Of a DNA stretch of 7,559 bases, positions 1 through 6,483 are shown in pieces. A model generated the notes under the pieces. That model was not told where the DNA came from and searched no databases. It was given only the letters and a program-made list of their open reading frames with translations. Each line of letters begins with the position of its first letter. Positions within the stretch are counted from its first letter, which is position 1. The translations under genes were made by a program, and so were the position numbers. The DNA comes from Chloroflexota bacterium. GTDB taxonomy: Bacteria; Chloroflexota; Limnocylindria; Limnocylindrales; CSP1-4. The DNA lies in NCBI GenBank assembly GCA_021777365.1, contig JAJYDP010000229.1, positions 1 through 7,559 on the forward strand, written 5' to 3'.

Positions 1-77
1 GGGCCAGAGCTATCGGATGCGGGCCCACGTCCCGTCAGCCAGGGAGGGCGCTGCTATGCTCGCCTGACCTCGATCGC

Positions 78-116
78 CTCTGCACTATTCGTGGCGATCT
101 CTCTGCACTCTTCGTG
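78..116. repeat. Imperfect direct repeat, 16 bp, 23-bp period
   Basis: CTCTGCACTATTCGTG at 78-93 recurs as CTCTGCACTCTTCGTG at 101-116, with one mismatch. The 23-bp period is about two helical turns, so both copies would face the same side of the DNA, as tandem regulator sites do. It lies upstream of the lipoprotein gene at 219. A regulatory role is inference only. Confidence 0.55.
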
Positions 117-169
117 CTCTCCCACACCGGCTGCCGAACGCGATGCACGGCGGATAGGCCGCCCCCCTC

Positions 170-199
170 TTGACCGGGCCTGGGAACCGGGCGAATGTT
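170..199 (+). promoter_or_regulatory. Weak candidate promoter for the envelope-protein operon
   Basis: TTGACC at 170-175 matches five of six bases of the sigma-70 -35 consensus. The region 17-18 bp downstream (GAATGT 193-198 or AATGTT 194-199) is only a poor -10. If used, transcription would start just before the GGAGG at 209-213, giving a very short leader. It would also place the alternative ATG at 195 inside the -10 region. Confidence 0.2.
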
Positions 200-218
200 G
201 CACGCGTCGGAGGTGGTG

Positions 219-665
219 ATGGGGCGCCGGTTCCTCGTCGGCGTGCTGGCGGTGGTGCTCGCCGGGTGCGGGAGCGCCCTGCCCGCACCTGCTGCCAGTC
301 CGGCCACGACCCAGCCCGCGTCGCCGGTGGAGTCCGTCGTCGCCAGCTATCAGGCCACCATCTTGCCGGCATCCTCGCCGGCCTCGCTGGAGCCATCGCC
401 CAGGTCGCCCGAGGAGCCATCATCCACCCCGCTCCCGCCGCTCCCCGGCACCACGCCGCTGGTGCTGCCCCAGGGGAGCCTCGTTACCATCCCGCTGGCG
501 CGCCAGGCACCGGGCTCCTCGCCCGACGACTTCGCACCCAAGCCGGGAGGGCCGCCCACCGGTCCCTATGTCTACCTCGGCGCGGCGCGCTGGCTCCCGG
601 GCCTGCGCCAGCTCTCGGTGGTGGACGTGGGCGGCGGGTCGGTGCGGGCGGTGTGGTCCGCGTGA
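219..665 (+). CDS. Truncated lipoprotein, N-terminal part of a broken propeller paralogue
   Basis: The start at ATG 219 is chosen over the in-frame ATG 195 because GGAGG (209-213) sits 5 nt before it and the protein then opens with a textbook signal: Arg3-Arg4, a hydrophobic core and lipobox LAGC with Cys17. A long Pro/Ser/Ala-rich linker follows (about residues 18-95), as in surface lipoproteins tethered away from the membrane. The last about 50 residues (from GPYVYLGA) match the first propeller strands of the proteins at 2125 and 4305 (aligned with DALYQEAY and RAYTRSAP). The frame stops at TGA 663-665, inside the segment that is continuous in those paralogues. The missing continuation is found one frame over, up to 844. 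A sequencing deletion, a true pseudogene or recoding are all possible. As written, the 148-residue product lacks most of its domain. Confidence 0.75.
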   Translation: MGRRFLVGVLAVVLAGCGSALPAPAASPATTQPASPVESVVASYQATILPASSPASLEPSPRSPEEPSSTPLPPLPGTTPLVLPQGSLVTIPLARQAPGSSPDDFAPKPGGPPTGPYVYLGAARWLPGLRQLSVVDVGGGSVRAVWSA

Positions 666-844
666 TCGACACCGCGACCCAGTTGCTCGACCTCGCGCTC
701 TCGGCCACCTCGGTGGCGTGGGTCGAGTCCCCCAACGCGCGGGTGCCGGGGCCGGTCACCCGCTGGCGAGTCATGCGGGCCCCCCTTGCCAGCGGCATCG
801 CGGCGCAGGTGCCGCTCGCCGTGCTGGTGGCCGCCAACCGATGA
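653..844 (+). pseudogene. Out-of-frame continuation of the broken lipoprotein
   Basis: In the -1 frame relative to 219-665, sequence continues as VIDTATQLLDLALSATSVAW, then VES and later WRVMRAPLASG, ending at TGA 842-844. The same signature occurs in the paralogues: WVEW at 2626-2637 in the 2125 gene, and WVES (4779-4790) followed by WQVVSDSLASG in the 4305 gene. The segment has no start signal of its own, so it is read as the displaced second part of the preceding gene. Even with the frame repaired, the protein would be about 208 residues and would stop where the paralogues continue for roughly another 250. The gene therefore seems both frameshifted and C-terminally truncated. Confidence 0.65.
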
Positions 845-861
845 GCCGTCCACGGCCGTGA
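841..861 (+). other. Six-codon relay mini-ORF between genes
   Basis: ATG 841-843 overlaps the upstream stop TGA 842-844 as ATGA. It encodes MSRPRP and stops at TGA 859-861, which overlaps the GTG start (858-860) of the next gene as GTGA. No strong ribosome binding site precedes either start, so termination-reinitiation could pass ribosomes along. An alternative is that ATG 841 is the ancestral start of the next gene, separated from it by a -1 shift. Confidence 0.35.
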
Positions 862-2108
862 ACCATCCGCGTGGCCGGCTCACCGGTCCGCTCGCCGCAT
901 CGCTCGCGGCCCTGCTGGTGGCGACCTGCGCTGCTCCCCCGCCCACGGGTGCCCCAGCCACCGGGCCGGCGGGCAGCCCCGCGCCATCGCTCGCCGCGGC
1001 ACCATCGGCCGGGCCAGCGGGCACCCCGGCGCCGAACGCCACGCTCCCGCCCGGCACCCGCGTCCTCGCCCGCGCCTTCTCCTTCGGCGCGGTGAGCTGG
1101 TCGCCCGACGGGAGCGCGGTCGCGGCCGAGGCGCTCGATCAGACCGCAGGCACCGGGAGCGTCGACGTGTTCTCGCCTGCCGGTGACCGGCTCGCCACGA
1201 TCCCTGGGTTCGATTTCGGCTGGCTCGACGGGACGCACCTGCTGGTGTTCGAGCCGACCCCGGTTGACGAGGCGGAGGGCATCGTCAGCGAGTGGACCAC
1301 CGACGGGCGCCGTGTCACCCTGCTGCCGGGCAGGTTCGGGGGTCTGATGACGAACGGCCATGGCGTCGCGCTGCTGAAGCGGGCACCGCCGCAGGGGGCC
1401 TACGCGGGGACTGATTTCCAGTTCTGGGCGAACGACCGGCTCTCGGCGATGATCTCCCCACCTGGCACCCCCGCCGCGTGGTCGCCTGACGGGCGGCTGG
1501 TGGCGGTCACGGAGTCGGCAACCACGGTGCTCGAGCGCGACGGCATCGCACTCGCGAGCACCGGTGGCCCGATCATGGGGTACCTCCAGGTGCTGCACTA
1601 CCCCGCTGGGTCCGTCGTGCGCTCGTTCCGCGACCACCCCATCGACCTGCGCGGCGGCGTCACCTGGAGTCCCGATAGCCGCTACCTCGCCGCCGGCGAC
1701 TTCGCCTCGGTCGGGGAGCTCGTCTTCGACCTCGTGACCGGGGCCGTAACGACCGTGCCGGTCCCGGTGAGCTGGATCGAGTGGATGCCCGACGGACGGC
1801 TCGCCATCACCGAGCCGGACGGCACGACCATGGCGTGGAGCCCAACCGGCGGACTGACGAAGCTCGACTTGGCGCCCGGCTATGCGGTGTGGGGATCGAC
1901 GCTGGACGACGTCGCCCTGCTGCCCGTCGGTCAGCCCCCCGGGATCGCCGTCACGCTGCGCACGAGGACCGCGACCGTCTCCGTGCCGGTCAACACCGCC
2001 GGCCGGTTCGCCGTCGCGTGGGCACCCGACGGCACGAGCTGCCTGCTCGCCACGGCCTCCACGCTCAACGGCGCGGCGGACGAGCTGCTGCGCGTGAGCC
2101 TCCCATGA
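858..2108 (+). CDS. Secreted PD40/TolB-type beta-propeller protein, probable lipoprotein
   Basis: The start is placed at GTG 858 because the protein then begins with a compact signal: Arg5 and Arg7, a Leu/Ala core and LLVATC with Cys24. The earlier in-frame ATG 786 would lie inside the upstream gene and add a charged Arg-rich leader. Thr at -1 of the lipobox is unusual, since Gly, Ala or Ser is the norm, so lipidation is likely but not certain. A Pro/Ala linker (25-62) leads to repeated W-S-P-D-G blades: WSPDG 81-85, WSPDG 208-212, WSPDS 270, WMPDG 309, WSPTG 327 and WAPDG 388. These are characteristic of PD40/TolB-like propellers, which usually bind proteins or ligands rather than catalyse. 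There are no protease or other catalytic domains at the C-terminus; the protein ends after the last blade at 416 residues. It is not closely similar to its neighbours, only co-transcribed with them. The ligand is unknown. Confidence 0.88.
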   Translation: MNHPRGRLTGPLAASLAALLVATCAAPPPTGAPATGPAGSPAPSLAAAPSAGPAGTPAPNATLPPGTRVLARAFSFGAVSWSPDGSAVAAEALDQTAGTGSVDVFSPAGDRLATIPGFDFGWLDGTHLLVFEPTPVDEAEGIVSEWTTDGRRVTLLPGRFGGLMTNGHGVALLKRAPPQGAYAGTDFQFWANDRLSAMISPPGTPAAWSPDGRLVAVTESATTVLERDGIALASTGGPIMGYLQVLHYPAGSVVRSFRDHPIDLRGGVTWSPDSRYLAAGDFASVGELVFDLVTGAVTTVPVPVSWIEWMPDGRLAITEPDGTTMAWSPTGGLTKLDLAPGYAVWGSTLDDVALLPVGQPPGIAVTLRTRTATVSVPVNTAGRFAVAWAPDGTSCLLATASTLNGAADELLRVSLP

Positions 2109-2128
2109 GCAGGTGGCGCGGACGATGA
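2105..2128 (+). other. Seven-codon relay mini-ORF between genes
   Basis: ATG 2105-2107 overlaps the preceding stop TGA 2106-2108 as ATGA, encodes MSRWRGR, and stops at TGA 2126-2128, which overlaps ATG 2125-2127 of the next gene, again as ATGA. The layout repeats that at 841-861, including the opening residues MSR. A role in translational coupling is inferred. Confidence 0.35.
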
Positions 2129-4317
2129 TCGAGCGCGACGACGCGCCCCACCCGAGCTTGACGGCGAGCGCCCGCCTCGGCTCAGTCCGGGGAGTCCTGC
2201 CACCCCTCGCGGGCGTGGCCGCCCTGCTGCTGCTCACGGTGAGCGTCGCATGGCTGGGCAAGCACGCCGCACCAGCGACGGTCGCGGGTCGACCGGGACC
2301 GAGTCACGCCGTGCCGGGCGCCATCGCCACGGCACCGTCGCCCGGGGCGACGGCGAGCGTCCCCTCGTCGTCAGGATCTCCCGCCAACGCGGTCGCCCTC
2401 CCGGTCTGGACGCCACCGTCCGGTGCCCTGCGCCAGCTGCCCATCACCGGGGATGCCAACTCGCTCGCGGCGGATGGCGACGCCCTGTACCAGGAGGCCT
2501 ACAGGACGGACGGACGCGCACAGGTCCGGCGCCTCGATCTCAGGACCGGCGCGGCAGCGCTGCTCACCACGCTGCCCGCCGGCCACGATGCCGGTGCGCT
2601 CGCCGCCGCCGACGGGCGGGTGGCGTGGGTGGAGTGGTGGGCACCCGGCGGCGCGTTCACCGGCGGCCCCTGTGCGCCAGGGCAGCCGGTCGTCAAGGCG
2701 TGGCGGATCTGGCTGGGCGACGCGGCGCACCCGGCGGGTCGGGTGGTCGCGAGCGGGACCGCCAGGGACGGATGGACCGTCGCGGCAGGGTGTCTGGATC
2801 CGATCCCTCCGCGGATCGCGCTCTCTGCCGACGCCGTCGCCTTCGACGTTCGGAGCGGTGGCCTCACCCGCGTGGAGATCCACGCCCTGTCCGATGGGCG
2901 CCGCCTGTACACCTATGATGCGGGTCCCAGCGCGCTCGTGACCGACCTGCGCCTCGCCGGGAACACGCTGGCGGTCGCCGTGCAGGAGCTCGGCCCGGTG
3001 GCCACCGCGGACGAGGTCACCCTGGTGCGCTGGCGTGGCGCCAATTGGAGCACCGAGACCGGCCCCGGGCTCGGCGTGGCGCTCGCGCCCGATGGCTCGG
3101 TCGCCCTCGTGGTGCGACCCCTGAACAGCGGCCTCAGCGGTCAGCGAGTCGGGATGGCGCTGGACCGCCAGCCGCTGGTGGGTGTCCGGCCCGTCGGCGC
3201 CCAGCAGCTGGCGCCCGCCGCCGGGGCCCCCGATGGGTCGTACGCGGACGCGCCCGCCATCGGCGCCTGGGAGGGCGCCGAAGCCGACCTGTGGCGGGGC
3301 ATCGCCCCGGACGGCACCGCCTATCCTGTGCTGCAGCTCGCGGGTGAGGCGCGAGTCGTGCGGGGACACGGATCACCCGGCTGGACCGCGATCAGCGGCC
3401 GCTGGGCGCTCTGGACCGACCTGACGGTCCCCACGCCAGTGCTCGATGTGCTCGACCTCTCGGCGGTTCCGGTGGCGCCCGCCGTGACCGCGACCCATCC
3501 GGCCGTCACGGTCATGCCCGCGAGCGGCCTCTTCACCGGGCAGACCGTGGCGGTGCGGGTGACCGGGTTCGGGGTGGGTGGCAAGGTGTGGCTGTCGGAG
3601 TGCGCGTCGGCACAGGACGCGAGTTCGCTCGGCTGTGGGACCCAGCTGGCGGCACAACCGTTCCTCGTCACCGACGACACGCGCGCCGGGGTGGGCAGCT
3701 TCACGGTCTCGCTGCACGCCGCGACCCAGCCGCTCCAGCCACGTCCGTCCGCCGGCTGTGCCGACCAGTGCGTGCTGGTGGCCACCCTCGGCGACGGGTT
3801 GGCCTACGCGGTGGCGCGGATCCGCTTCTCCCCACTCGCAGATCGGCCCCTGCCGCCCTGCACGGCCGCGCAGCTGGCGACGAGCGTGGTGGATACCGGC
3901 GGCGCCGCCGGGACCTTGGAGGGCTGGCTGCGCTTCGTGAACACGAGCGCCGTTCCCTGTCGGCTCTCGGGGTGGCCGACGCTCGTGGGGGTGACCGCCT
4001 CCGGCGCGACCACGCTGGCTCACCACACCGACGAACTGCTCGGCCAGCCTCCCGATGCCGTGCTGCCGCCGGTGGTCCTGACGCCGGGCGAGGCCGCGGT
4101 CGCCGCGTTCGCGGGGATGGACATCCCCGTGGGGGGCGGGACCGCCGCCACCTGCCCGCCTCCCTACCACACCCTGCGGGTCACGCCACCAGGCACGGCC
4201 ATGAGCGTGACGCTCCCGAGGTTCGACGGCACGGAGCTCCCTGCCTGTGCGGGGATCGAGGTCTCCTCCGTCGTGGCGGCCGCCGCCGAACCGGAACTGT
4301 TGCCGTGGCGCCCCTGA
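2125..4317 (+). CDS. Membrane-anchored propeller + neocarzinostatin-like + DUF4232 protein
   Basis: ATG 2125 is preferred to GTG 2113 because AGGTGG (2111-2116) lies 8 nt before it and it sits in an ATGA overlap; four residues differ. The 730-residue protein has a short cytoplasmic N-terminus, one membrane helix (about 24-44) without a lipobox Cys, and an Ala/Ser/Pro linker. A degenerate beta-propeller (about 80-450, WVEW at 168) is clearly paralogous to the protein at 4305. Residues 453-570 fit the neocarzinostatin fold family: VTVMPASGLFTGQTV near the start, and Cys pairs 493/504 and 545/549 spaced like the two disulfides of neocarzinostatin. Residues 579-719 fit DUF4232: a CTAAQL opening, Cys579, 612, 677 and 708, and LTPGEAA. 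Both domain types are known mainly from exported actinobacterial proteins, with DUF4232 of unknown function. The role is probably extracellular binding. Nothing suggests enediyne production. Confidence 0.9.
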   Translation: MIERDDAPHPSLTASARLGSVRGVLPPLAGVAALLLLTVSVAWLGKHAAPATVAGRPGPSHAVPGAIATAPSPGATASVPSSSGSPANAVALPVWTPPSGALRQLPITGDANSLAADGDALYQEAYRTDGRAQVRRLDLRTGAAALLTTLPAGHDAGALAAADGRVAWVEWWAPGGAFTGGPCAPGQPVVKAWRIWLGDAAHPAGRVVASGTARDGWTVAAGCLDPIPPRIALSADAVAFDVRSGGLTRVEIHALSDGRRLYTYDAGPSALVTDLRLAGNTLAVAVQELGPVATADEVTLVRWRGANWSTETGPGLGVALAPDGSVALVVRPLNSGLSGQRVGMALDRQPLVGVRPVGAQQLAPAAGAPDGSYADAPAIGAWEGAEADLWRGIAPDGTAYPVLQLAGEARVVRGHGSPGWTAISGRWALWTDLTVPTPVLDVLDLSAVPVAPAVTATHPAVTVMPASGLFTGQTVAVRVTGFGVGGKVWLSECASAQDASSLGCGTQLAAQPFLVTDDTRAGVGSFTVSLHAATQPLQPRPSAGCADQCVLVATLGDGLAYAVARIRFSPLADRPLPPCTAAQLATSVVDTGGAAGTLEGWLRFVNTSAVPCRLSGWPTLVGVTASGATTLAHHTDELLGQPPDAVLPPVVLTPGEAAVAAFAGMDIPVGGGTAATCPPPYHTLRVTPPGTAMSVTLPRFDGTELPACAGIEVSSVVAAAAEPELLPWRP

Positions 4318-5636
4318 CCGGCCGACGACTGCGCGCCGATCTGTCGCCGCTGGTGGCCACGTTGCTCGTGGCGGCCTGCGCCACGGCACCCGGCCCAGCG
4401 CCGATGGGCAGCAGCGGGCCGAGAGTGGCCGCGGCCGCATCGCCCTCCGCGGGGCCCTGTCAATCGGGATCGGCCTGCGCCATGCCCGCCCGGACAGCTG
4501 CACCAGCGACGGGTGCGCCGGGGCCCCTGCCCAGCCCGCTGCCGCTGCCGCCGTCGGCAGCGGCGATCACCTTGACGCCCGGCGCCGTGCGGACCCTGCC
4601 GACCGGAACGTTCGCGCTGGCCGACGGCCGCGCCTACACGCGGAGCGCACCGGCTGAACCCTACCCGCCGGTGACGCTTGCGGAGGTCGTGCTGGCCACC
4701 GGCACGCGCCACACGCTGCTCACGCGTCCGGCCGCGCGCGTGCTGAGTAGCCTCGTCCTCGATGGTGACCGCCTGCTGTGGGTGGAGTCGTGGTATGCGC
4801 ACCCGCAAGCGGCGAACGGCGAGACGGGCGGTAACCCCAACGCGGGGCAGCCGCTCCTCTGGCAGGTCGTCTCGGACTCGCTCGCGAGCGGCACGCTGAC
4901 CGTCCTCGCCTCCGGCCAGACCTCCAACCTCCCGTTGCTCGGCGAGGCCGCCAGCCCGCAGCCGCCCGTGCTGGCGGCGGAGGGCGGGCGGGTGGCATTC
5001 GCGATGGATACTGGAACCCGTGGCGTGGCGTCGAGCGAGATCGTCGTCCGCTCGCTCGCCACGAACGCCCTGCTGCGCTCCATCCGCGCCTCGGGCTACG
5101 TCGTGCAGGTAGGCCTGGCCGGGCAGGCGCTCTTCTACCGCCAGACGACCGACGGGTTCGCCGGCGACGCGTCCCTCCTCCTGGCGCGCTCCGATACCGA
5201 GCCGCCGGTGCAGATCGCCACCAAGGTCAGTCAGGCCGCGATGGACAGCGAACGGCTGGTCTGGTCGCGCTCCGATGCCACCGACGCCTCCATCTGGACG
5301 GCCACCCTGACCGCCAGCGCGCTCGGTGGGCCGGTGCCCGCGCGGGTCGACGGTCCGTCTGGGCCGGTCGGGCAGCCGGGACCGGTCTCTGCGCTCGCGA
5401 CCGGGCAGGGCCTCGTCGGCTGGATCGTCTGGTTCGACACGCTTGACCCCGCGGCGGACAGTGCGCTCGTGCTGTGGACGCCGGGCGAGGCCGCGGGTCG
5501 GGTGCTGGCGGGCCAGCGCCAGCCCGACTGGGTGGCGGTGCAGGATGGGATGCTCTTGTGGCACGAGTCGCTGCCCCTGCCCGGCCACCCGGACACGCAC
5601 GCCGTGCTGCTGGCCGCCATCTCCTCTGCGCCGTAG
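4305..5636 (+). CDS. Beta-propeller lipoprotein, paralogue of the 2125 protein
   Basis: The start is GTG 4305. It overlaps the end of the preceding gene by 13 nt and gives a clean lipoprotein signal: Arg7/Arg8/Arg10, a hydrophobic core and LLVAAC with Cys25. The frame is open much further upstream (to 3588), but that part is an Arg-rich shadow of the neighbour. A Pro/Ala/Ser linker reaches about residue 85. The rest (to 443) is a divergent propeller that aligns along its length with residues 80-450 of the protein at 2125: AVRTLP against ALRQLP, WVES (159-162) against WVEW, ASPQPPVLAAEGGRVAF against DPIPPRIALSADAVAF, and DWVAVQDGMLLW against GWTAISGRWALW. It lacks the two C-terminal domains of that protein. 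It probably sits on the outer face of the membrane; its ligand is unknown. Overlap and co-orientation suggest co-translation with the preceding gene. Confidence 0.9.
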   Translation: MAPLTGRRLRADLSPLVATLLVAACATAPGPAPMGSSGPRVAAAASPSAGPCQSGSACAMPARTAAPATGAPGPLPSPLPLPPSAAAITLTPGAVRTLPTGTFALADGRAYTRSAPAEPYPPVTLAEVVLATGTRHTLLTRPAARVLSSLVLDGDRLLWVESWYAHPQAANGETGGNPNAGQPLLWQVVSDSLASGTLTVLASGQTSNLPLLGEAASPQPPVLAAEGGRVAFAMDTGTRGVASSEIVVRSLATNALLRSIRASGYVVQVGLAGQALFYRQTTDGFAGDASLLLARSDTEPPVQIATKVSQAAMDSERLVWSRSDATDASIWTATLTASALGGPVPARVDGPSGPVGQPGPVSALATGQGLVGWIVWFDTLDPAADSALVLWTPGEAAGRVLAGQRQPDWVAVQDGMLLWHESLPLPGHPDTHAVLLAAISSAP

Positions 5637-5924
5637 GACAGAGCGGGTGCACTGGTCATGGGCTGCACGGTTGGCGGCACCGCCTCGCCACCACCACGGG
5701 CTGCCTTCGGATGGGCCATCTACAACCGGACCGAGGCGACCTACAACCGGACCGAGGCGACCGTCGCGGTCATCCCGGGACCCCGCTCCGCAGGTCCGCC
5801 GCAGCCCGAGCCCGAGGAGCCTGGACCCACGTCGAGAGCAGTGATCACCTCGCCGCGCGCATGGAGCCGCCACCCGAGCCACTCGCGTCGACCCGGCGTG
5901 GGGCACCGCTCGTTCGAGGGGCGC
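5637..5924. other. Gene-free spacer between convergent genes
   Basis: No ORF here has a credible start and protein-like composition. Besides the 21-bp duplication, a small hairpin at 5918-5932 (GGGGC, loop GCTCA, GCCCC) spans the stop codon of the leftward gene. No run of T follows it on either strand, so it is not called as an intrinsic terminator. Confidence 0.6.
5720..5761. repeat. Perfect 21-bp tandem duplication
   Basis: Positions 5720-5740 and 5741-5761 are identical 21-bp units (CTACAACCGG then ACCGAGGCGAC), with no third copy. The unit is a multiple of three and is open in one plus frame (YNRTEAT twice), but no credible gene covers it. It lies between the convergent genes ending at 5636 and 5925 and is probably a recent slippage duplication. 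Confidence 0.9.
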
Positions 5925-6434
5925 TCAGCCCCGCTGCGTCGGTGGCGGGAGCGACGAGTGCGTCGGGGGTGCGGAGAGCCAGTCCCAGCCGGCGGGGGTG
6001 AGCAGCCATCCGAGGATGGAACTCGCTAGGCTGGCGATACATGCCACCGCCAGCAGCAGGTTGAGTGGCTCGATGGGCAGGGCGATCGGCACGACACGCC
6101 ACTGCCGGAGCGGACCGGCGACGGGGGCCAGGACCAGCACCAGGGCGACCAGCGCAAGCAGGGACCACAGGGCCGTCAGGCCAAAGAGGAGCCGTCGTCC
6201 GGCCAGCATGTGCAGGACTGCGAGGGCCAGTGCGCCAGCCAGCAGCAGGGGCGCCATGGCGCTGGCCGTCCGGAGGGGATCCGCGTAGGCCAGGTCGGGA
6301 TCGCCGGGCGCGAGGGTCGCGCGCACGGCGTCGGCACCCCTGCCCGCGTCCAGCGCGTAGAGGGCGAGGGCGACGGCTGCCGCCGAGAGCGCGACGACCG
6401 CGGCGGACGTGGCGAGCCGACGGGATGCCCGCAT
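5925..6434 (-). CDS. Four-helix integral membrane protein, unknown function
   Basis: The gene reads leftward from ATG at 6434 to a stop at 5925-5927, giving 169 residues. It opens with a basic stretch (MRASRRLA) and has four hydrophobic segments at about 8-28, 58-78, 83-103 and 125-146. The loop of about 30 residues after helix 1 carries several acidic residues (DAGRGADAVRATLAPGDPDL). A proline-rich tail (150-169) follows helix 4. By the positive-inside rule (RR at 5-6 and 80-81) the N-terminus and the loop between helices 2 and 3 are cytoplasmic, so the acidic loop faces out. There is no recognised family or catalytic motif. The evenly spaced helices argue that it is a real gene rather than an antisense shadow. 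The ribosome binding site is weak. It is divergent from the gene at 6640, and the shared intergenic region could control both. Confidence 0.8.
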   Translation of the reverse strand: MRASRRLATSAAVVALSAAAVALALYALDAGRGADAVRATLAPGDPDLAYADPLRTASAMAPLLLAGALALAVLHMLAGRRLLFGLTALWSLLALVALVLVLAPVAGPLRQWRVVPIALPIEPLNLLLAVACIASLASSILGWLLTPAGWDWLSAPPTHSSLPPPTQRG

Positions 6435-6483
6435 GACCCGTCAACTCTCGACCAGCCGTGATCGGTGGTCAAGAGCCGCACTT

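Larger units (their letters stand above)
41..219 (+). other. Possible relic or 3' end of an upstream lipoprotein-like ORF
   Basis: A strong Shine-Dalgarno-like AGGGAGG (41-47) lies 8 nt before an ATG at 56, but that frame stops after three codons (TGA 65-67). The next frame (-1 relative to this ATG) is open from the window edge to TGA 217-219. It encodes a signal-peptide-like stretch, RLTSIASALFVAISLHSSC, followed by SPTPAA. This resembles the export signal of the gene at 858 (RLT then an Ala/Leu-rich core then Cys then a Pro/Ala linker). The stop overlaps the next ATG as TGATG, a translational-coupling arrangement. It may be a decayed lipoprotein start, the tail of a gene that begins outside the window, or chance. 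The stretch after about position 130 looks non-coding (Arg-rich). Confidence 0.25.

Noticed and set aside
771..2261. Long minus-strand ORF (496 codons) opposite the PD40 propeller gene
   Set aside because: It is Arg/Gly/His-rich with no domain, signal or ribosome site, and is opposite a gene with clear WSPDG repeats. Such antisense frames are expected in GC-rich DNA.
3469..3834. Enediyne antibiotic biosynthesis, suggested by the neocarzinostatin-like domain
   Set aside because: There are no polyketide synthase, enediyne cassette or tailoring genes in the window, and the domain sits in a large anchored protein rather than a small secreted apoprotein.
3373..4503. Minus-strand ORF (376 codons) opposite the neocarzinostatin-like and DUF4232 region
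   Set aside because: The plus strand carries conserved Cys-bearing domains here; the minus frame is Arg/Gly-rich without features.
4164..5906. Long minus-strand ORF (580 codons) opposite the 4305 gene
   Set aside because: Low-complexity Arg/Gly/Ala composition with no recognisable domain, opposite a lipoprotein gene with a clear signal and paralogue. It is a shadow frame.
5918..5932. Hairpin as terminator for the leftward membrane gene
   Set aside because: The stem is only 5 bp, the stop codon is in the loop, and no T-run follows on either strand.
5658..6029. Plus-strand ORF of 123 codons containing the 21-bp duplication
   Set aside because: It has no ribosome binding site, an Arg/Pro-rich composition, and its 3' part runs antisense into the four-helix membrane gene.
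6444..6472. Minus-strand promoter for the leftward membrane gene (TTGACC at 6472-6467)
   Set aside because: The matching -10 (GAGAGT) has only three consensus bases and would give an almost leaderless transcript. It is too weak to list.
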